Source: Terrimesophilobacter bigeumensis (GTDB lineage Bacteria; Actinomycetota; Actinomycetes; Actinomycetales; Microbacteriaceae). From it: DNA of 64,000 nt. This document shows positions 63,013-64,000 of this stretch, in pieces. The notes under the pieces are model-generated. The model made no database searches. It was not told the DNA's origin and saw nothing but the letters and a program-made list of their open reading frames with translations. The first letter of the stretch is position 1. The number at the start of each line of letters is the position of its first letter. The position numbers and the translations under genes are program-made. The DNA is taken from contig NZ_BAABAE010000003.1 of the NCBI RefSeq assembly GCF_039537265.1, positions 868,001-932,000 on the forward strand, read 5' to 3'.

Positions 63013-64000
63013 GCGCACACCGCTCGACGGCGTCGACCTGGTACTGGCAGACCTCGACGGGGTCGTCTATCGCGGGCATGAGGCCATCCCGTATGCCGTT
63101 GAGAGCATAAACACTGCGGCTCGGTCCCGCCGGGTCGGTTACATCACGAACAACGCGTCCCGGACGCCGGAGTCCGTGGCACAGCAGCTCGTCGGTCTGG
63201 GACTGCGCCTCACGCCCGACGAGATCGTGACCTCACCGCAGGCGGCCGTCCGGCTGCTTGCCGGCACGGTGGCGCCAGGCTCTCTCGTTCTCGCGGTCGG
63301 TGGCGAGGGGCTGCGCTACGAACTTCTCAAGGCCGGATTCAGGATCACCGACTCCGCGTCGGATGGACCGGCCGCGGTCGTGCAGGGTTTCGCGCAGGAA
63401 CTCGGCTGGGCGCAACTCGCCGAGGCGTCCTATGCGTTGCAGGGTAACGGTGCCGAACTGCCCTGGATCGCCACGAACACCGACTGGACGCTCCCGACCG
63501 CCCGTGGCATCGCACCGGGCAACGGAACGCTCGTCTCGGCGGTGCACCTGGCGGTGGGCCGCCTGCCGGTCGTCGCGGGCAAACCCGAAGTAGCGATCTT
63601 CGAGGAGGCGATCGCCCGTTTCGGCGGCACGAAGCCGCTGTTCCTCGGCGACCGGCTCGACACCGACATTCTGGGGGCCAACCGCGCCGGGATCGAGTCG
63701 GTGCTCGTGCTCACCGGCGTCGACAAGGCGAAGCAGGTCCTGGCGGCCGACCCCTACTCGCGGCCGACCTACCTGCTCGACGACCTGCGCGGCCTGCACG
63801 AGCCGTACCCCGACATCCGCGACGGGACGGCCGCCGACGGGTCGCGCGTCGTGACGGTCGGATCGGCCGTCGTGCGGATGACCGGCAACGTCGTGACAGT
63901 CGTCGAGGCCGGCGAGAGCCGTATCGACCTGCTGAGGGCCGGCGCCGCTGCGATCTGGGGGAGCGGGCTCGCGATCTACGGTCTCGATGTGGCCCCGGCG
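63005..64000 (+). CDS. HAD-superfamily IIA phosphatase (partial)
   Basis: 332 codons are visible, and the frame is open at the window end. Motif I is LADLDGVVYRG (catalytic Asp pair), motif II ITNNASRTP, and motifs III/IV GKPEVAIFEEAIARFG and FLGDRLDTDILGANRAG. It belongs to the NagD/p-nitrophenyl phosphatase group; the M. tuberculosis counterpart by synteny is Rv1692, a glycerol-3-phosphate phosphatase. ATG 63005 overlaps the TPR gene by eight bases. Substrate is inferred only from synteny. Confidence 0.88.
   Translation, partial: MTERTPLDGVDLVLADLDGVVYRGHEAIPYAVESINTAARSRRVGYITNNASRTPESVAQQLVGLGLRLTPDEIVTSPQAAVRLLAGTVAPGSLVLAVGGEGLRYELLKAGFRITDSASDGPAAVVQGFAQELGWAQLAEASYALQGNGAELPWIATNTDWTLPTARGIAPGNGTLVSAVHLAVGRLPVVAGKPEVAIFEEAIARFGGTKPLFLGDRLDTDILGANRAGIESVLVLTGVDKAKQVLAADPYSRPTYLLDDLRGLHEPYPDIRDGTAADGSRVVTVGSAVVRMTGNVVTVVEAGESRIDLLRAGAAAIWGSGLAIYGLDVAPA

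Overview
The window is chromosomal DNA of a high-GC Gram-positive actinobacterium, most likely a member of Microbacteriaceae. The grounds are the 16S sequence (actinobacterial ends, Microbacteriaceae-like helices), the gene order dapB-thyX-dapA-rnj-ftsK-pgsA-cinA-clgR-DUF3046-recA-recX-miaB-miaA-dapF, the use of PriA for HisA/TrpF, and many genes that look leaderless (a TANNNT -10 box six to nine bases before the start codon). The genus cannot be fixed without a search. Almost all the DNA is coding. I see no prophage, insertion sequence, CRISPR array or tRNA gene.

Layout. 1-3143: tail of an unknown gene, a GNAT acetyltransferase, dapB with a small membrane TPR partner, an OsmC peroxidase and thyX. 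3144-8845: an apparent insert with an RpiR-type regulator, a complete AfuABC/FbpABC-like ABC importer and a histidine phosphatase, which fit uptake of a phosphorylated sugar better than uptake of iron. 8885-11548: dapA-rnj. 11677-14620: a MacAB-like exporter set. 14663-25233: ftsK, pgsA, cinA, clgR-like, DUF3046, recA-recX, a lipoprotein, miaB-miaA and dapF. 25238-28839: rsmC-like and hflX, then lexA divergent from a LysM protein that resembles the YneA/Rv2719c SOS division inhibitors. 28887-33163: hisC-hisB-hisH-priA, SseB-like and DUF1844. 33428-35620: infC-rpmI-rplT and a SpoU methyltransferase. 35744-39046: gluABCD glutamate importer. 39058-42665: pheST. 42677-43234: DUF937. 43346-51485: the arginine cluster argCJBDF plus argG and argH. 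51482-53357: 3-methyladenine glycosylase and a SatD-like/membrane pair. 53534-55774: DUF817 reading without a stop into tyrS. 55935-61761: one complete rrn operon (16S-23S-5S) with promoter, processing stalks and terminator. 61879-64000: a TPR protein and a HAD phosphatase that runs off the end.

How the genes work together. dapA, dapB and dapF serve lysine and meso-diaminopimelate synthesis. recA, recX, lexA and the LysM gene form an SOS module, with matching SOS-box candidates before recA and in the lexA/LysM gap. The his and arg genes are near-complete blocks of amino-acid synthesis.

Points most worth attention: (1) a leaderless, arginine-rich 31-codon leader ORF before argC with four mutually complementary segments, in a cluster that has no argR, which suggests arginine attenuation; (2) the stop-less DUF817-TyrS open frame with an internal leaderless tyrS start; (3) the regulator-importer-phosphatase insert with helically phased TGCAA boxes; (4) a REP-like element built around GGTCGAGCTTGTCGAGACC that occurs in non-coding DNA and also in frame inside thyX and pheT, often with a tandemly repeated head; (5) a perfect intrinsic terminator inside the 5' coding part of the methyltransferase after rplT; (6) infC probably starting at AUC.
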